This document shows positions 17,594 to 25,837 of a stretch of DNA of 64,000 nucleotides, piece after piece; the first letter of the stretch is position 1, and the number at the start of each line of letters is the position of its first letter. The notes under the pieces are model-generated. The model had not been told where the DNA came from. It saw only the letters and a list, made by a program, of their open reading frames with translations, and searched no databases. The stretch is from assembly GCA_910574255.1 (NCBI GenBank), contig CAJTAK010000003.1:62001-126000 (forward strand). Direction: 5' to 3'. The stretch is from Clostridia bacterium. Lineage in GTDB: Bacteria; Bacillota; Clostridia; Lachnospirales; Lachnospiraceae. Position numbers and translations under genes: made by a program.

Positions 17594-18441
17594 TAAGCAT
17601 TATGTTCTCTTACACGTTCAATATGAATTGTCAGATAAAGCTTTTCCTGCTCTCCAACTGAATACCCGAATTCCAAATGAATGTATTTGGCAATCCGCTG
17701 CACACATTCATAGGACTTCTTATAATTATTTTCCACAAGCTCTAATAGCTGTTTGTCGCCATCCGTAGATGTAAGAGGTTTTTTATCTATCATTCTCTGT
17801 ACGAAGAACTTAAGATGGGTCACCAGACGGTAATAATCAAGAGAATCCTCCTGAAAATCCATCTTAAAGTAGTTGCGGATGATAGTCAGAGTATCCTGCA
17901 CAATCCGTGTTCTTTGTATGGTGTCTTCCATGGAGCCGTTCATGCTGGCATTTACAAAGTGAAATGCGATAAAGCCTGCTTCGTCCTCCGGAAGTTCCAC
18001 TTTGAAGGTCCGGTTAATAAGCTTAAGGGCCTCCATAGCCGCCTCATACTCTCTTCGGTACATCATCTTCGTTTCCGTCAGAAGCTGATTCTTAATCAGC
18101 ATTCCTTCCCGGTATCTCTGAACACTGAAGTGAATATGGTCCATGAGAGAAAGATAGATATTATCATCAAAATCATGTTCCAGCTTCTTTCTGGCATTCT
18201 CTATGATCTTCTCGGTAATCTCCAGATATTCCCCGGGAATCTCACTCAGTATCTTCTGAAACCTTGCCGCCAGGTCCGGAACCTGCTGGGAAAAGATACG
18301 CTCAATCTTATCCTTCTCTATGGTATCCCCCCGTTTTTTCTGAAAAGCGATTCCGCTTCCCATTACAATAATGTCCTCTCCCTTTTCATTCAGAGAAATA
18401 ACCACATTATTGTTCAGTACTTTCACTATCTTCAGAGCCAT
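17593..18441 (-). CDS. licT: BglG/LicT-family transcription antiterminator
   Basis: Binds RAT RNA hairpins when beta-glucosides are present and allows read-through. The 282 residues run from the ATG at 18441 (MALKIVKVLNNNVVI), the canonical start of the co-antiterminator RNA-binding domain; upstream codons overlap the leader terminator and are excluded. CAT domain residues 1-60, PRD1 about 65-170 (SLMDHIHFSVQRYREG with regulatory His), PRD2 about 172-282 (LVTHLKFFVQRMIDK; TIHIERV). Two RAT sites, one in its own leader and one before bglF, indicate autoregulation and control of the operon. Confidence 0.95.
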   Translation of the reverse strand: MALKIVKVLNNNVVISLNEKGEDIIVMGSGIAFQKKRGDTIEKDKIERIFSQQVPDLAARFQKILSEIPGEYLEITEKIIENARKKLEHDFDDNIYLSLMDHIHFSVQRYREGMLIKNQLLTETKMMYRREYEAAMEALKLINRTFKVELPEDEAGFIAFHFVNASMNGSMEDTIQRTRIVQDTLTIIRNYFKMDFQEDSLDYYRLVTHLKFFVQRMIDKKPLTSTDGDKQLLELVENNYKKSYECVQRIAKYIHLEFGYSVGEQEKLYLTIHIERVREHNA

Positions 18442-18489
18442 CCCTCGCTTTCTGAGTTTAAATCTCTCCTTGTCTGACGGATATATTTC

Positions 18490-18546
18490 CCGAAGGGACA
18501 AAAAAATACAGGCCACCAAAAGCAATCATCCTCTGCTTTCGGTATT
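18490..18546 (-). terminator. Conditional terminator in the licT leader
   Basis: On the minus strand CAGGCAATACCGAAAGCA pairs imperfectly with TGCTTTTGGTGGCCTG and is followed by TATTTTTTTG. It overlaps the 3' half of the RAT at 18541-18568. Confidence 0.8.
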
Positions 18547-18568
18547 GCCTGCTTCCCAGTAACAATCC
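18541..18568 (-). promoter_or_regulatory. RAT antiterminator site in the licT leader
   Basis: On the minus strand it starts GGATTGTTACTGG and ends GCAGGCAATACC, a close match to the RAT consensus. It lies between the promoter at 18609-18637 and the licT start. Confidence 0.9.
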
Positions 18569-18608
18569 TCATCAAGCTATGTATATGTCTTGTAAACGTC
18601 TACGTGAA

Positions 18609-18637
18609 TATAATAACACAATAAAATTTTCTGTCAA
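18609..18637 (-). promoter_or_regulatory. Promoter of the licT-bglFA operon
   Basis: Consensus TTGACA (complement of 18632-18637), 16-17 bases, then TATTAT/ATTATA. It reads into the RAT-containing leader. Confidence 0.8.
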
Positions 18638-18747
18638 TGGGTTTTTATTTTTTTGTCGAAATTCACAATTTTTACATCCTATATTTGTGAAAAATATCCA
18701 TACAATTTTCAACTGTCTCATAAAGAATATCATAACTATCCTCTGAT

Positions 18748-18806
18748 ATTTCAAAAAAGTTGGAAGCAGTTGAAAAGCTAAAACTACCTCACTTTTCAAC
18801 TGCCTC
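18748..18806 (-). terminator. Terminator ending island 1
   Basis: GCAGTTGAAAAG (18766-18777) pairs perfectly with CTTTTCAACTGC (18792-18803). On the minus strand a T-rich stretch follows. It separates the 2-hydroxyacid dehydrogenase operon from the bgl promoter. Confidence 0.75.
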
Positions 18807-18859
18807 CGATTATTACAATGGCTTTTCTTCAGATTTTTCCCTTATAATCTTTTCTTTTA

Positions 18860-19819
18860 CTAGATAGTTATCTGATTCCGGCTTTCTCCTGTCTCCAACA
18901 CCTCCAGCACATTCCGGGCTGCCATCAAGCTCATCTTGCTGCTGGCTTCCCTAGTTGCCGCACCTGCATGAGGCGTTAAAATACAATTTGGCAATTCATT
19001 CAGCTTACTCTTGGAAGGTTCTTCGTCCACAGTTGCATCCAGGGCTGCTGCCCGGATTTCTCCGGATTTTAATGCTTCATACAAGGCATCCTCATCGATA
19101 ATTCCACCTCTTGCTGTATTTATCAGGATAGCCTCCTTTTTCATCATTCGAAGCTGCTCTTTCCCGATTAAATTCTGTGTTTCAGGTGTCAAAGGGGAGT
19201 GTATCGTAATATAATCCGACTCACTGATTAACGTATCCAGGTCTACATATTCTGCATTGCACTCACTGGCAAATGCCTCGTCCTGATACTGATCACAGCA
19301 CAGAACCCGCATTTTAAACCCCATGCATCTCCTGGCTACACCTTTTCCGATTCGCCCGGCTCCTATTACCCCCAGGGTTTTCTCCCACATTTCTACTCCT
19401 GCCGGCCTAACTGCTTCTCCTTTTTTGATCCCATTATCCATAAAGGTTACATTTCTGGCGCAATTTAACATCAGTGCTACAGCCAGATCTGCTACAGAAT
19501 CTCCGTTTGCTCCCGGTGTTATGGTGACTGCAATACCCTGTCTTTTGGCCGCTTCCAGATCTACTTTATCGTATCCTACTCCATAGCGGGAAATAACCTT
19601 AAGCTTTGAAGCCCCCTGCAGTAGATCCGCTTTGTAATCCTCCAATCCGGCAATCACCGCATCTGCATCCGTAAGTTCCCCCTTTAGCTGCTCCGAAATG
19701 GGTCCTTTAGATGCTTCCAGCTTCTTCACAGTACAGCCATGCTCTTCCAAAAGTTCCACCGCCTTATTATCAGCCGTTCCAAAAGATCGCGCTGTCACAA
19801 GGACCTTATATTCTGCCAT
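18860..19819 (-). CDS. D-2-hydroxyacid dehydrogenase, phosphoglycerate dehydrogenase type
   Basis: An NAD-dependent oxidoreductase of 319 residues from the ATG at 19819, with GGAGG upstream; the GTG at 19831 overlaps that site. The Rossmann motif GAGRIGKG, catalytic Arg in NTARGGIIDEDAL, Glu in DEEPSKSKL and His in LTPHAGAATREAS are all present, so it should be active. It lacks the C-terminal ACT domain of biosynthetic SerA. Last gene of the six-gene VOC-SDH-cPGI-PTE-Eda operon, 17 bases after eda, so it probably reduces or oxidises a 2-keto/2-hydroxy acid produced there. Confidence 0.9.
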   Translation of the reverse strand: MAEYKVLVTARSFGTADNKAVELLEEHGCTVKKLEASKGPISEQLKGELTDADAVIAGLEDYKADLLQGASKLKVISRYGVGYDKVDLEAAKRQGIAVTITPGANGDSVADLAVALMLNCARNVTFMDNGIKKGEAVRPAGVEMWEKTLGVIGAGRIGKGVARRCMGFKMRVLCCDQYQDEAFASECNAEYVDLDTLISESDYITIHSPLTPETQNLIGKEQLRMMKKEAILINTARGGIIDEDALYEALKSGEIRAAALDATVDEEPSKSKLNELPNCILTPHAGAATREASSKMSLMAARNVLEVLETGESRNQITI

Positions 19820-19836
19820 AAGCTCTGTCACCTCCC

Positions 19837-20466
19837 TTAATTTTCATTTATGAGAGAGACTGCTTCTGCGGTCAGGCGCTCAATCTCATCAAACCGGCCT
19901 TCCTGAATCAGACTGTCTTTTACCATCCAGCTTCCGCCGCAGGCTATAATCTTTGGATTTCCCAAATATTCCTTTATATTTCCTGCATTAATTCCTCCTG
20001 TAGGCATAAAGCGAATCTGTGGGAACGGTCCTGACAGAGCTTTAATTGTATTGAGTCCTCCATACTGGGCAGCGGGAAAGAATTTTACCACCGACAGATG
20101 ATACTCCTGGGCCATCATAAGCTCCGTAGGTGTACATACGCCTGGGAAAATCGGGCAGCTCTGCTTTACTGCAAATTCCGTTACAGACCGAGAGAATCCA
20201 GGCGTTACCAAAAACCTTGCCCCGGCATCCAACGCTCTTTTCGCCTGCTCTGCTGTCGTGATCGTTCCTGCTCCCACTAACATATCCGGAAGTTCTTTTA
20301 CAATTGTCCGAATCGCCTCCTCTGCTGCTTCTGTCCGAAAAGTAACCTCTGCTACAGGTAGCCCTCCCGCAATCAATGCTTTCGCTAAATCTACTGCATT
20401 TTGTGCATCCTTAAGCACTACCACCGGCACTATTTTATATTTTTCTATCTCTTCATAAATATTCAT
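19837..20466 (-). CDS. eda: KDPG/KHG-type aldolase
   Basis: A class I aldolase of 209 residues that cleaves 2-keto-3-deoxy-6-phosphogluconate-like acids to pyruvate and an aldehyde phosphate. The start is ATG 20466 with AGGAGG. Conserved features: Glu in LPVAEVTFRTEAA, VGAGTITTAEQAK, TPGFS, and Schiff-base Lys in VVKFFPAAQYGG, then MPTGGIN. Length is standard. Its presence suggests that the pathway ends in a 2-keto-3-deoxy acid phosphate. Located between the phosphotriesterase-family gene and the dehydrogenase. Confidence 0.93.
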   Translation of the reverse strand: MNIYEEIEKYKIVPVVVLKDAQNAVDLAKALIAGGLPVAEVTFRTEAAEEAIRTIVKELPDMLVGAGTITTAEQAKRALDAGARFLVTPGFSRSVTEFAVKQSCPIFPGVCTPTELMMAQEYHLSVVKFFPAAQYGGLNTIKALSGPFPQIRFMPTGGINAGNIKEYLGNPKIIACGGSWMVKDSLIQEGRFDEIERLTAEAVSLINEN

Positions 20467-20486
20467 GTTCTGCCTCCTGATGCCTT

Positions 20487-21443
20487 TTACCAGGCAAATA
20501 TCCTTTGGGGATTTTCCTCTGCAATTTTCTGAATTTGCTCTTCTGTAATTCCACATTTCCTCATAGCAGGAAGAAAGGTCTCCAGAATATAAGACAAGCC
20601 TACCGCTTTTGGGTTATAAGCTTTTAACCGTTCTTGTGTGGTATCCAGAGAAAACAATAATTGTTCCTCAAATCCCCAATTTAAAATCTTTTTTATTAAT
20701 TCCAGTTCTTCCTTATCACTGTGATATTTAAAACGACCTATGGTATCAAACTCCAGTGTAATTCCTGCTTTCAAAATTTTCAGAAAGCTTTCTTCTTTTT
20801 CACAGGCCCGATCCATATGGCAAAAATACACCCGGCCAGTATCCACACCCCGTTCCTGCAGAAACTCTGTCAGAATCTCCGGGGCACTCCCCTTCTCAAT
20901 ATGCACCATCATAGGCGCACCTGTTGCCTTCTGTGCCCCCGCCGCCGCTTCAAACAGTTCTCCATAGCGTCCTCTGAGATCGCATACATCCAACGCTGTT
21001 TTAATAATACCTGCTTTTGCTCTTATACGCTCTGGCATCCACTCTCGGTCGATGCTCACACACATTCCCTGCACAAGCTCGGATATGTAAAATTCTTCCA
21101 GTTCTTTTTGATGAATTGTGTGAATCCAATGTTCCTCCGGATAAAACTGCAGCTTATGAAAGCCTGTAGAAGCTATTATATGAATGCCGGTTTTCCTGCT
21201 GATTTCTTCCAATCCAGCCGCATCCCGATTACAGCCGCCTGGCTGTGCATCCACTACGGCCCTGCCTCCCGCCGCGCCATAGGTCTTAAGCTCCTGTATG
21301 GATTTGTCAGGCTCATCCATACACAATGCAGGATTAATTTCAAAGGATTTCCCCTTGCTGATCAAAAGGTGTTCATGGCATTGGGTAAATCCAAGTTCGC
21401 CTGGTTTCACCTCTCCCAGCACAGTATGTATCCGCCTTACCAT
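20487..21443 (-). CDS. Phosphotriesterase-family metal hydrolase (lactonase-like)
   Basis: A 318-residue (beta/alpha)8 amidohydrolase-superfamily enzyme. All expected binuclear metal ligands are visible: His23 and His25 (QCHEHLL), carbamylated Lys in AKAGIIKTALD, His in MMVHIEKGS, His in VYFCHMDRA and Asp in LLFSLDTTQ. Natural substrates of such proteins include sugar lactones and sugar-phosphate lactones rather than organophosphates. It overlaps the upstream cPGI stop by 7 bases and precedes eda. Ring opening of an aldonolactone (phosphate) formed by the SDH-like enzyme is a reasonable but unproven job. Confidence 0.85.
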   Translation of the reverse strand: MVRRIHTVLGEVKPGELGFTQCHEHLLISKGKSFEINPALCMDEPDKSIQELKTYGAAGGRAVVDAQPGGCNRDAAGLEEISRKTGIHIIASTGFHKLQFYPEEHWIHTIHQKELEEFYISELVQGMCVSIDREWMPERIRAKAGIIKTALDVCDLRGRYGELFEAAAGAQKATGAPMMVHIEKGSAPEILTEFLQERGVDTGRVYFCHMDRACEKEESFLKILKAGITLEFDTIGRFKYHSDKEELELIKKILNWGFEEQLLFSLDTTQERLKAYNPKAVGLSYILETFLPAMRKCGITEEQIQKIAEENPQRIFAW

Positions 21444-22012
21444 TTCGGATTCGGCACAATCTCTGCCTTTCCCTGCCTCTCGACCACCATCTTATGATAT
21501 CCTTTTGTTTCAATCGTCCCATAGTCATGACCTGCATCTGCATCAAAAGTAAAAAACATCACCAATGGCTCATTTCCAGTATTAACCGAACGGTGTGCAT
21601 ACCGCCGGGGCACATACAGCGCCTGTCCTTTCACCAAAGGAATTTCTATGGTATCGCCTTCCGGATTCTCCATAACCATGTACCCTTCTCCGCTTAAGGT
21701 ATAATATACCTCCGCAGTCTCCAGCTTTGTATGGAAATGCCCCTTTGTCATATAATACTCCTCACCCACCAATCCCGGATAGAGAATTGTAGTGCCAAAT
21801 GCAAGATCCCCTTCTCTCTCCGGAAAGCCTAATTCGTAAAACTCATAAATCAGCGGATCCTCTGTCTTCAAAATTTCTTCTGCTGCTTCTACATCGTAAA
21901 ACATATCTTTCATCTGAGACAAATACCGTTTTGTCGTCTCTGCCGTTTTGGAAAATCCATTATTTAAATCAAAGTCCACCAGAAAGCTGTAATCCCAATT
22001 AAAATGATTCAT
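21437..22012 (-). CDS. Cupin-type glucose-6-phosphate isomerase
   Basis: A 191-residue cupin of the PF06560 family, known as the archaeal-type phosphoglucose isomerase. The metal-binding cupin motif is intact: GTTILYPGLVGEEYYMTKGHFHT ... (His-x-His), then Glu in TAEVYYTLSGEG and His in YAHRSVN. It interconverts aldose and ketose 6-phosphates. In a Firmicute catabolic operon it may isomerise a different sugar phosphate. It is 11 bases downstream of the SDH-like gene and overlaps the phosphotriesterase-family gene. Confidence 0.88.
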   Translation of the reverse strand: MNHFNWDYSFLVDFDLNNGFSKTAETTKRYLSQMKDMFYDVEAAEEILKTEDPLIYEFYELGFPEREGDLAFGTTILYPGLVGEEYYMTKGHFHTKLETAEVYYTLSGEGYMVMENPEGDTIEIPLVKGQALYVPRRYAHRSVNTGNEPLVMFFTFDADAGHDYGTIETKGYHKMVVERQGKAEIVPNPKW

Positions 22013-22023
22013 TTTCTGCCCTC

Positions 22024-22959
22024 CTACGCATTTTTCGCTATTTCACTAAGCATCGGTATTTTGTCTGCTATATTTTCCAGATGAAATACCTCTGCTACAA
22101 CCTGTGTCCAGCCATGGATAAAATAAATCCATCCATCTTCTATCACCAGTCCTTTTTCTGCTGCCTGTGCTTTTGCCTGCTCCATAAATACCAGTTCGCC
22201 CCGATAATTAATCTCCCACACCAAGCTGTCTTTCGGAAAACTGCAGGCATCCGTAAGCGGTGACCCCGGCGCATCCTTCCCCAAACCCGTGGCATTGACA
22301 ATCAGTGAGCGGGGAGGCAGAGAAGCTAATATTGCATCATTATCTGACGGTGACGGAGTATGACGATATTCAAATGCAATAGCCGGATTCATGTCATTTA
22401 AAATTTCTTTGGCTGATTCCAGTCTTGGCAGACTGCGGTTGGAAATAATAATTTTCTTTGGAATATCATTTCCTGTCTTTTCCCGCCCAAAGTACAGAGA
22501 CATGGCCAGAGCCGCACCGCCTGCTCCCATCAAAAAGACATTTCCGCTATTTTCCACCCAGTATTTCTCCGGCACAAAGTGCTCCAGCGCCAGGCCGCTG
22601 GAAATCGGATCCTTCGCATGACCGCAAAGTTTTCCATCTCTTTTCGATATGCCGGAAATCTCTCCAAGCTTTTGAGCAAATGGATCCAAATATTCAAAAA
22701 GATCCTTGCAGGCATTATAGAGATCAATCTTGTGTGTTGTCACCAAGGCGCCCAGAGAAAGAGGATCATTTTTAATAAATTCTACTGCCTCCCTGTACGC
22801 TTCCCCTGGAGAATGGGGCTTAAAATCAATTCCTTTGATCTCTGCATCCAGTCCCAAAGCTTCTGCCCACTTGGGAAACACACGCATAATAGAAGATTTT
22901 CCTGTAGTAACACCAATAAAATAAATTGTTGGCCTTTCAGCCGGTTTTACATTTAACAT
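22024..22959 (-). CDS. Shikimate-dehydrogenase-like oxidoreductase
   Basis: A 311-residue AroE-fold NAD(P) enzyme. The catalytic Lys is kept in VTTHKIDLY (near residue 77) and Asp in GHAKDPISSG (near 116); the nucleotide loop is MGAGGAALAMSL. The N-terminal substrate motif is unusual: IGVTTGKSSIMRVFP replaces the usual G-x-P-x-x-H-S-x-S-P pattern, so shikimate itself is unlikely to be the substrate. Second gene of the VOC operon. Oxidation of a cyclic polyol or sugar derivative is the inference. It differs strongly from the AroE-like protein at 31387. Confidence 0.85.
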   Translation of the reverse strand: MLNVKPAERPTIYFIGVTTGKSSIMRVFPKWAEALGLDAEIKGIDFKPHSPGEAYREAVEFIKNDPLSLGALVTTHKIDLYNACKDLFEYLDPFAQKLGEISGISKRDGKLCGHAKDPISSGLALEHFVPEKYWVENSGNVFLMGAGGAALAMSLYFGREKTGNDIPKKIIISNRSLPRLESAKEILNDMNPAIAFEYRHTPSPSDNDAILASLPPRSLIVNATGLGKDAPGSPLTDACSFPKDSLVWEINYRGELVFMEQAKAQAAEKGLVIEDGWIYFIHGWTQVVAEVFHLENIADKIPMLSEIAKNA

Positions 22960-22987
22960 TTTTTCACCTCATTCGCAAATTTTTAAG

Positions 22988-23383
22988 CTATAGTTTCTCG
23001 TTTAACTCCAGATGCTCTCCGTCCGGTCCCCGGAACATGACCCATTTTGATCCATTGGGGAACGTCTGCGGCGCATGTGTATAGCTGCCTTCCTCAAATT
23101 CAATACCCTTTTCCTCCAAAACTTTAATCACTGCATCAATATCTTCCACATTCATTGCAATGTGATCAAACCAGCCGTCCTTTCTGTCCAATGTATAAGG
23201 AAATTGTACAAGTTCAATGACACTGCCGCCATTTTCTATAAACTTTACAAGAACGTCTCCCTCCGGACACTGGTTTATTGATTCCCATATGAGCTTAAAA
23301 TCCAGTACTTTCGTATAAAATGCAACAGAACTCTGGATATCATTTACAAACAATCCCACATGTGCAAAGCCTTCCATTTTCAT
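22988..23383 (-). CDS. VOC-family (glyoxalase/bleomycin-resistance) protein
   Basis: A 131-residue protein of two beta-alpha-beta-beta-beta modules. It starts GFAHVGLFVNDIQSSVAFY, has metal-type residues His in AHVGLF, Glu in GSVIELVQF, His in GWFDHIAMNVEDI and Glu in DGEHLELN. This matches lactoylglutathione lyase or epimerase-like VOC enzymes. AAGGAAGG precedes the ATG. First gene of the operon whose promoter carries the ATTGTTATAACATT motif. An isomerase/epimerase step is likely; substrate unknown. Confidence 0.88.
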   Translation of the reverse strand: MKMEGFAHVGLFVNDIQSSVAFYTKVLDFKLIWESINQCPEGDVLVKFIENGGSVIELVQFPYTLDRKDGWFDHIAMNVEDIDAVIKVLEEKGIEFEEGSYTHAPQTFPNGSKWVMFRGPDGEHLELNEKL

Positions 23384-23420
23384 TATATCGCCTTCCTTTC
23401 CTATAACTATGTAATGATGT

Positions 23421-23434
23421 ATTGTTATAACATT
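23421..23434. promoter_or_regulatory. Candidate GntR operator in the VOC-operon promoter
   Basis: ATTGTTATAACATT is nearly palindromic and overlaps the minus strand TATAAT (complement of 23432-23437). The half-site ATTGTTATA recurs at the gntR (24337) and binding-protein (31118) promoters. Confidence 0.55.
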
Positions 23435-23480
23435 ATAATATACCTTTGTTTTGTGTTTGTAAATAACTTTGTGAGTTTTC

Positions 23481-23527
23481 CTAAAAAAAGATCCCGCCTG
23501 TCCTGAAATCTGACATTTGGGATCTTC
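23481..23527 (-). terminator. Terminator after the GntR regulator
   Basis: AAGATCCC (23488-23495) pairs with GGGATCTT (23519-23526), with TGTC/GACA inside. On the minus strand a run of seven T follows. Confidence 0.8.
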
Positions 23528-23530
23528 CTC

Positions 23531-24280
23531 TTATTCCTCTGTAAACACCGTCACTTCAAAACTGCTCCGATCTCCACGGTATCTGGCAAGCGAAAACTCT
23601 ATTGGCTGTCCGTATGCATTGCAGCCTACCGAAGTGAAGAACTGAATAGGTTTTCCTTTTTTCATATTCAGCTTCTCGGCATCATCAGCTGTCGCTTCTA
23701 TGGCCTCTACCAGACGTTTAACACAATAAACCTTCACAGAATCATCCTGCGAGAGAACCGCATACAAGGATTCCTTCTCAAAATTGTGTCCCATAAGAAA
23801 AGAACAACGTTCATAGGGCAGATAGGTCTTAAGAATGACAATGGGCTCATCGTCTGCATACCTCTTTCGGTACAGATAAATTACTTTATCTCCCGGCTGA
23901 ATCCCCAGATGCTCTGCAACCTCTGATGTGGCTGGTACTATATCAAAGTCAAGCACCTCTGTATGAGGCGTTCTGCCGGTTCGCCGTATCTGCTCATTAT
24001 AGGATTCCAGCTTCTGGATAAAATCCTGATTCACCTTGGGCTGGGACACAAATGTCCCCTTGCTTCTCACCCGATACAGCCAGCCTTCCTTTACCAATTC
24101 AGCAATGGCTTGCCGTACAGTAGTACGGCTGAGTCCAAACATTTTACTTAGCTCGCTTTCTGTCGGAATCATGCTCCCCTTTGGATAATCACCGCTTTGA
24201 ATCTCCATCATAATCAGTTCTTTTAACTGGTAATACAATGGAACGGGTGTCGTCTTGTCTAACTTTTTTTCAAACAGCAT
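23531..24280 (-). CDS. GntR-family (HutC/UTRA) transcriptional regulator
   Basis: A 249-residue repressor. The N-terminal winged helix (residues 10-78) has PLYYQLKELIMMEIQSG, IPTESELSKMFGLSRTTVRQ and RSKGTFVSQP. The UTRA effector domain (about 95-245) has RTPHTEVLDFD, YLYRKRYADDEPIVI and PIEFSLARYRGDRSSFEV. The effector is probably a phosphorylated sugar of island 1. GGAGGGGG precedes the ATG. Its own promoter and two others share a motif, pointing to autoregulation and control of both island 1 operons. Confidence 0.92.
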   Translation of the reverse strand: MLFEKKLDKTTPVPLYYQLKELIMMEIQSGDYPKGSMIPTESELSKMFGLSRTTVRQAIAELVKEGWLYRVRSKGTFVSQPKVNQDFIQKLESYNEQIRRTGRTPHTEVLDFDIVPATSEVAEHLGIQPGDKVIYLYRKRYADDEPIVILKTYLPYERCSFLMGHNFEKESLYAVLSQDDSVKVYCVKRLVEAIEATADDAEKLNMKKGKPIQFFTSVGCNAYGQPIEFSLARYRGDRSSFEVTVFTEE

Positions 24281-24293
24281 AGTTCCCCCTCCG

Positions 24294-24321
24294 GCAGTAC
24301 TGCGTCTCTTCTATGTACTGC
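24294..24321. repeat. Inverted repeat in the gntR leader
   Basis: GCAGTAC (24294-24300) and GTACTGC (24315-24321) form a 7-bp stem between the putative start site and the gntR ribosome binding site. Role unknown. Confidence 0.45.
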
Positions 24322-24336
24322 TAATATTAATGTATG

Positions 24337-24385
24337 ATTGTTATATCTTTCATACCTATCTTAGCATAAATCCACTGTTTGTCAA
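24337..24385 (-). promoter_or_regulatory. gntR promoter with operator-like motif
   Basis: On the minus strand TTGACA (complement of 24380-24385), 16 bases, TAAGAT. The ATTGTTATA motif (24337-24345, plus strand) lies at about the transcription start, as expected for autorepression. Confidence 0.6.
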
Positions 24386-24414
24386 CTTTCCTGCCGGAAC
24401 TGCTTTCCCGAATT

Positions 24415-25098
24415 TCAGATTTTTTTATTCAATTCCATTAATATTTCATAAGCGGCAGGCGTATTTACTCTGGTAACTCCTGCATCCAGCATAGCCAGAA
24501 ATCTTTTTGCATCCGTCACCCCTCCTGCACCGATCACTTCAAAACGTCCTGCTGCCGCTTCCACAAATTCCTTCACCTGCTCGATGTCTGGTTCTGGAAT
24601 GTCATAAGGTGCAAAATCAGCTGAGATTACAATCCCCTTTGCCCCTGCCGTTGCAGCTGCATCACAAACCTCCTTCATCTGCTCCTTGCTAAAAGCGCTA
24701 ATCTCTGTGACAATCTTTACCGGAACACCTTTTGCTGATTTTACAAGACTTACAAGTTCTTCTTTCATAATATCTTTGTGTCCGCTCAAATAAGTTCCTA
24801 CCTGCATTACGATGTAAAGCTCGTTAATTTGAGGCAACTCTTCCAGTACATCCTCAATCTCCTGTACCTTTTGCTCTGTCAGATACGCTCCTGAAGGATA
24901 AGAAAGTGCACAGTCCACCAGAATTCTATCCTCTGCTGTCAGCACCCGACTGACCACAGGAACTCCGGAAGGTCCTACTACTACTACACCTGCCCCGGTA
25001 CGGGCAGCCTTCAATACAAGGTTTTCTATCTGCATATCACTAACTTCATATAGCTGAATATTGGAAAACTCCATCTTGTCTGCATATTTCATTCGCAC
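24415..25098 (-). CDS. DeoC-like aldolase-fold protein lacking both DERA lysines
   Basis: A 227-residue TIM barrel of the DeoC/FbaB type. The regions VPVKIVTEISAFSKEQM and GAKGIVISADFAPYDIPEPD align with the DERA strands carrying IETGELKDE and the FIKTSTG Schiff-base loop, but Lys is replaced (IVIS). The second lysine strand reads FEVIGAGGVTDAKRFLAML, also without Lys. Hence normal deoxyribose-phosphate aldolase chemistry is unlikely. It overlaps the preceding DeoC-like gene by 10 bases, suggesting that the two make a complex. It may be a non-catalytic subunit or use different chemistry. Confidence 0.75.
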   Translation of the reverse strand: MRMKYADKMEFSNIQLYEVSDMQIENLVLKAARTGAGVVVVGPSGVPVVSRVLTAEDRILVDCALSYPSGAYLTEQKVQEIEDVLEELPQINELYIVMQVGTYLSGHKDIMKEELVSLVKSAKGVPVKIVTEISAFSKEQMKEVCDAAATAGAKGIVISADFAPYDIPEPDIEQVKEFVEAAAGRFEVIGAGGVTDAKRFLAMLDAGVTRVNTPAAYEILMELNKKI

Positions 25099-25835
25099 AG
25101 CCCTCCATACAGTCGAAGCTGTCTCTGCATATAGGTTTCTGCAATATCCAGTGTGCTCGCCGTATGGATCACCTGGCAGCCCAGCTCCAAATATTTTTCA
25201 AATTGCTCTAATGTGCGGATATTTCCGGAGGGATGAATATCAAACCGATTGGGGAAATGCCTTTTAATCAGCATTACTTCTTCATAAGACACTCCCAGCT
25301 TACATCCTGGATTCACCTTCACAGAATATACTCCCGCAGCATCCAGAGCCTTCAAAACCTCTATCATCTCTGTGTCGCTAAGAAGTGTTGCCGGAATCAC
25401 AAAAGCATTCTTAAAAAATTTCCCATCAAACTCCTTCATAATCACTGCTGCTTCACGCTCCACATCCCCATAGCGGTGTGAGAAGATCGCCTGCCAGTCA
25501 AGGCACACACAGGTATCCTCAATTCCAAGCTTTCGAAGAGTTTCCAAATCCTGAAGCTTCTTTTTAAGCGTCATACGGCCCAGTGGATAAGAAACTGCCG
25601 CATGAAGGCGGATGCTTCCTTCCGTAATCTCCTGGATCATCTTAACAAAGGTTGGCTCTGTATCAAAAGCTACTGGCTTAAAACCAGTATCCAACAGACG
25701 ATAGAGGGCTTTCTTTACATCCTCCTCTGTCTTTGTAAGTCCCTGCACCCCAAAATGGCAATGTGCCACAAGCGCCGCACCTTCCTCCCTGACCCGCTTT
25801 GCAAGAGCCGCATCTTTTATCCTATTAAAATCCAT
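25089..25835 (-). CDS. DeoC-like aldolase with one conserved lysine
   Basis: A 248-residue class I aldolase-like TIM barrel. GVYSVKVNPGCKLGV (Lys near residue 174) corresponds to the DERA Schiff-base loop, and VCLDWQAIFSH holds an acidic residue. The second DERA lysine position reads RFDIHPSGNIRTLEQF, without Lys. Start ATG 25835 lies 3 bases after the kinase gene and its stop overlaps the next DeoC-like gene. Likely cleaves the phosphorylated product of the FGGY kinase; the exact substrate is unknown. Confidence 0.78.
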   Translation of the reverse strand: MDFNRIKDAALAKRVREEGAALVAHCHFGVQGLTKTEEDVKKALYRLLDTGFKPVAFDTEPTFVKMIQEITEGSIRLHAAVSYPLGRMTLKKKLQDLETLRKLGIEDTCVCLDWQAIFSHRYGDVEREAAVIMKEFDGKFFKNAFVIPATLLSDTEMIEVLKALDAAGVYSVKVNPGCKLGVSYEEVMLIKRHFPNRFDIHPSGNIRTLEQFEKYLELGCQVIHTASTLDIAETYMQRQLRLYGGLCE

Positions 25836-25837
25836 GC

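Noticed and set aside
18572-18799. 75-codon open frame on the minus strand upstream of licT
   Set aside because: It overlaps the licT promoter, has no ribosome binding site and no recognisable protein features; the hairpin inside it is the terminator of the previous operon.
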